From Chitinophaga pinensis (lineage in GTDB: Bacteria > Bacteroidota > Bacteroidia > Chitinophagales > UBA10324): a stretch of DNA of 64,000 nt. A program made the translations under genes and the position numbers. The stretch lies in the NCBI GenBank assembly GCA_945892775.1, contig CAMDDP010000007.1:1-64000 (forward strand). Direction: 5' to 3'. Positions 61,725-64,000 of this stretch are shown one piece after another (within the stretch, counting starts at the first letter, position 1; the number at the start of each line of letters is the position of its first letter). Below the pieces are notes generated by a model that saw nothing but the letters and a program-made list of their open reading frames with translations, made no database searches and was not told the DNA's origin.

Positions 61725-64000
61725 ATGCAAAGAAAGGAACGAGCATTTTATTTTAGCGGATTGTTTTTTTGTTTTTTAAGTATTAACACAATACTTATAA
61801 ATAAAAGTTCTATTGCTCAATGTACTATTCTTGAAACTTACACATCTAATCCTATCCCTGACTCCGGAAATGTTTATTTATCAGGCACAACTGTAACTTT
61901 TTGCTATTCTTTAAATGGGTTCTCTCAAAGTGGTGCAAATTGGGTTGATGGATTTATAATAACTTTAGGAAGTGGATGGAATGCCGCTTCATTAACCCCA
62001 ACTCTAATACCTAACTCTTGTGATGGAGCAGGCATTTGGGGTTTTTACCAAAGTGTATATAGTCAAGGAAGTGGTGGAACTTATGGGCCTGGTTTTTTCT
62101 ACGACAGGTATGATTTTTTTGGAGCGTTGGATGGGGACCCAGGAAATGATTATGGTGATTATACAGTAACTGGAACATGTCAATGGGACTTGTGTTTTTC
62201 TGTAACTGTCAACCCAACATGCGCAAATCCAGACCTTTCAGTTAGTATTACTGCAGCAGGTGATGGGACAGTTGGAAGTTGGGTTTCTAATAATTGCCAG
62301 GGGATTCCTTTTTTTATAAGTACAGCAACTTGTCAGCCGAACTGTACTGTTTTTTCTGTTTCTGTTTCTGGCATTGATCCTGGATGCACAGGAGTTGACG
62401 GTATGGTTTCATCTGCAATAACTGCTGGAATTGCACCATATAATTATTTATGGAGCAGCCCAGGAGGTACGGCTTCTTCAATGAATAATTTAAGCGCAGG
62501 CATGTATGTTGTTACTGCTACAGATCAAAACAATTGTGCTTCTATTGATTCAGTTAATTTAGTGATGCCTCCCACTTTTACATTATCTTCTTCAATAGTT
62601 AATGCTGCTTGTTTAAGTTATTGTGATGGATCTATTTCATTAACACCATCAAATTTAGGGGTACCTCCATTTCTTTATCAATGGAGTGCTGGTTTGCCCT
62701 CCAATCCTAATTTAGCTAACTTATGTGCAGGAACTTACTATGTTACTGTATCTGATGCGAATCTTTGTATCGCATTAGATACAATTGTAATTACAGAGCC
62801 AAGTGGCATGAGTATTAATATGATTCCAACTACCACTAGTTGTTATGGAGGATGTAATGGTGCAATGAGCGCAATGGTTTCTTTTGGTACGCCACCATAT
62901 AATTTAATCTGGAGCAATAATTCAACTAATAATTTTATTTCAGGAATATGTGCTGGTGTTTATAATGTATCAGTTACCGATGCAAATGGCTGCACCCTGT
63001 TAGGTAGCAATTCGGTAAGTCAACCAGCAGCGATAATTATTAATACGATATCAAACAATGTAAGTTGTTTTGGACTTTCTGATGGTTGGGTATCCTTTAC
63101 ACAACAAAATGCTGTTTTACCTTATACATCTATTTGGATGCCAGGTGCGATTCTATTGGATACATTAAAAAATTTATTCATTGGGAATTATACTCTAATC
63201 CTTACTGATTTCAATGGATGTATTGGAAATGGAAGCGCTATTGTTACAGAACCTTTGCCATTAATTGTTGCTGTTGTAACTACACCATCATCCTGCCCAC
63301 TCGGCATTGATGGTAGCGCTAGTGCTTCGCCATCGGGTGGAACACCTCAATATTTTTATAGTTGGGTTAATACGGGTGGGCTAACTACTTCAATTATAAA
63401 TAATATTTCTGCTGGATATTATGATGTCATCGTAACTGATTCACGTGGGTGTACTGCATCCGGAGGTAATACCGTGTTATCAAATGACTTGTTTTCAGTT
63501 TATGCCATTGGGGATACTTCAATCATTAATGGAAACAGTACTGAACTTGGAATTCAATTATCACAAAGTGGAAATTTTACCTACTCATGGACTCCAGATG
63601 AATTTTCCTCTTCTCCGAATTTATTTAATACAGTTGTTAGCCCAACAATAACAACTACCTATACAGTAATTGTGATTGAAGATGGCTCTGGCTGCCAAAG
63701 TTCAGATAGTGTTGTTGTCATTGTTCTGCCAACTACTTACATTTTTGTTCCCAATGCATTTACACCAAACAATGATGGGTATAACGATTTGCTTCAATTA
63801 TTTAAGGGGGAAATTGTTAATATAAAAGATGTGCAAGTATTTAATCGATGGGGGCAAATTGTTTATAGGGCTTCTGAATTAAATTGGGATGGAAAAAATA
63901 GGGATGAAAAAATTTGTCCTTTTGGTGTTTATGCTTATTACATAGTTTATAGTATTGAAGGCGAAATTGGTACCTATAGAAAAGGAGGGAATGTTACATT
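61725..64000 (+). CDS. SprB-repeat adhesin with T9SS type B sorting domain, 3' end cut by the window
   Basis: The frame from ATG 61725 stays open to the window end, about 758 codons. After a signal peptide (MQRKERAFYFSGLFFCFLS...IAQ) comes a Cys-rich domain of about 180 residues I do not recognise (TFCYSLNGFSQSGANWVDG, GWNAASLTP, GDPGNDYGDYTVTG). Five SprB-type units (about 215-575) and one Ig-like WTP unit (about 590-660) follow. A type B sorting domain then runs from FVPNAFTPNNDGYND through FNRWGQIVYR and LNWDGKNRDEK to GGNVTL at the last base. The two complete type B cargos in the window end two residues later, so only a few codons are missing. It follows a strong terminator, so it has its own promoter. 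A PorP/SprF gene just beyond the window is likely. Confidence 0.9.
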   Translation, partial: MQRKERAFYFSGLFFCFLSINTILINKSSIAQCTILETYTSNPIPDSGNVYLSGTTVTFCYSLNGFSQSGANWVDGFIITLGSGWNAASLTPTLIPNSCDGAGIWGFYQSVYSQGSGGTYGPGFFYDRYDFFGALDGDPGNDYGDYTVTGTCQWDLCFSVTVNPTCANPDLSVSITAAGDGTVGSWVSNNCQGIPFFISTATCQPNCTVFSVSVSGIDPGCTGVDGMVSSAITAGIAPYNYLWSSPGGTASSMNNLSAGMYVVTATDQNNCASIDSVNLVMPPTFTLSSSIVNAACLSYCDGSISLTPSNLGVPPFLYQWSAGLPSNPNLANLCAGTYYVTVSDANLCIALDTIVITEPSGMSINMIPTTTSCYGGCNGAMSAMVSFGTPPYNLIWSNNSTNNFISGICAGVYNVSVTDANGCTLLGSNSVSQPAAIIINTISNNVSCFGLSDGWVSFTQQNAVLPYTSIWMPGAILLDTLKNLFIGNYTLILTDFNGCIGNGSAIVTEPLPLIVAVVTTPSSCPLGIDGSASASPSGGTPQYFYSWVNTGGLTTSIINNISAGYYDVIVTDSRGCTASGGNTVLSNDLFSVYAIGDTSIINGNSTELGIQLSQSGNFTYSWTPDEFSSSPNLFNTVVSPTITTTYTVIVIEDGSGCQSSDSVVVIVLPTTYIFVPNAFTPNNDGYNDLLQLFKGEIVNIKDVQVFNRWGQIVYRASELNWDGKNRDEKICPFGVYAYYIVYSIEGEIGTYRKGGNVT

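Overview
The window comes from an AT-rich genome of the phylum Bacteroidota. The evidence is three separate carriers of the gliding/type IX secretion system (T9SS) type B sorting domain, two PorP/SprF outer-membrane partners, a type A T9SS cargo, two TonB-dependent receptors with an N-terminal carboxypeptidase-regulatory-like domain, a prokaryotic HU-CCDC81/SPOR protein, TAnnTTTG-type promoter boxes and the lack of Shine-Dalgarno sequences. I cannot name the genus from sequence alone. I see no rRNA, tRNA, CRISPR array, phage or insertion sequence.

Layout. (a) 1-18.8 kb is a surface-adhesin island: the 3' end of one type B cargo gene with its PorP/SprF partner, then a 3373-residue and an 1857-residue repeat protein, both type B cargos, followed 7 bases later by a second PorP/SprF gene. 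(b) 18.8-27.9 kb, minus strand: HU-CCDC81/SPOR protein, a beta-barrel protein, a 1037-residue TPR protein, a TonB-dependent receptor and a YciO-type protein. (c) 28.1-29.5 kb: pyruvate kinase. (d) 29.7-36.0 kb, minus strand: a probable glycoprotein-catabolism operon (beta-propeller protein, NupC-type transporter, glycosylasparaginase, GH92 alpha-mannosidase). (e) 36.2-39.8 kb: TPR lipoprotein, thrS and infC; infC has no ATG/GTG/TTG start and appears to use ATA. (f) 39.9-47.5 kb: small lipoproteins, a decayed T9SS type A cargo, ychF, sucC, holA, amn, a lone HsdR-N-type nuclease-fold gene and yqgE. (g) 47.6-54.1 kb: a 2,4-dienoyl-CoA-reductase-like SDR, an LtaS/MdoB-type transferase, a frameshifted FkbM methyltransferase with duplicated gene fragments beside it, then enoyl-CoA hydratase, ZIP transporter, PAP2 phosphatase and methyltransferase. 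(h) 54.2-58.7 kb: TonB-dependent receptor, OsmC, an outer-membrane protein and lipA. (i) 58.8-64 kb: a sortilin-like propeller protein with a type A sorting domain, and a third SprB-repeat type B cargo cut by the window end only a few codons before its stop.

The most notable observations are these. The 3373-residue adhesin has only two basic residues between positions 49 and 3050. Type B cargo genes recur in genetic pairing with PorP/SprF genes. infC appears to start at AUA. There is a scar of duplicated SDR and FkbM fragments between 50456 and 50561. TAnnTTTG-like boxes lie 5-7 bases ahead of several start codons, which suggests leaderless messages.
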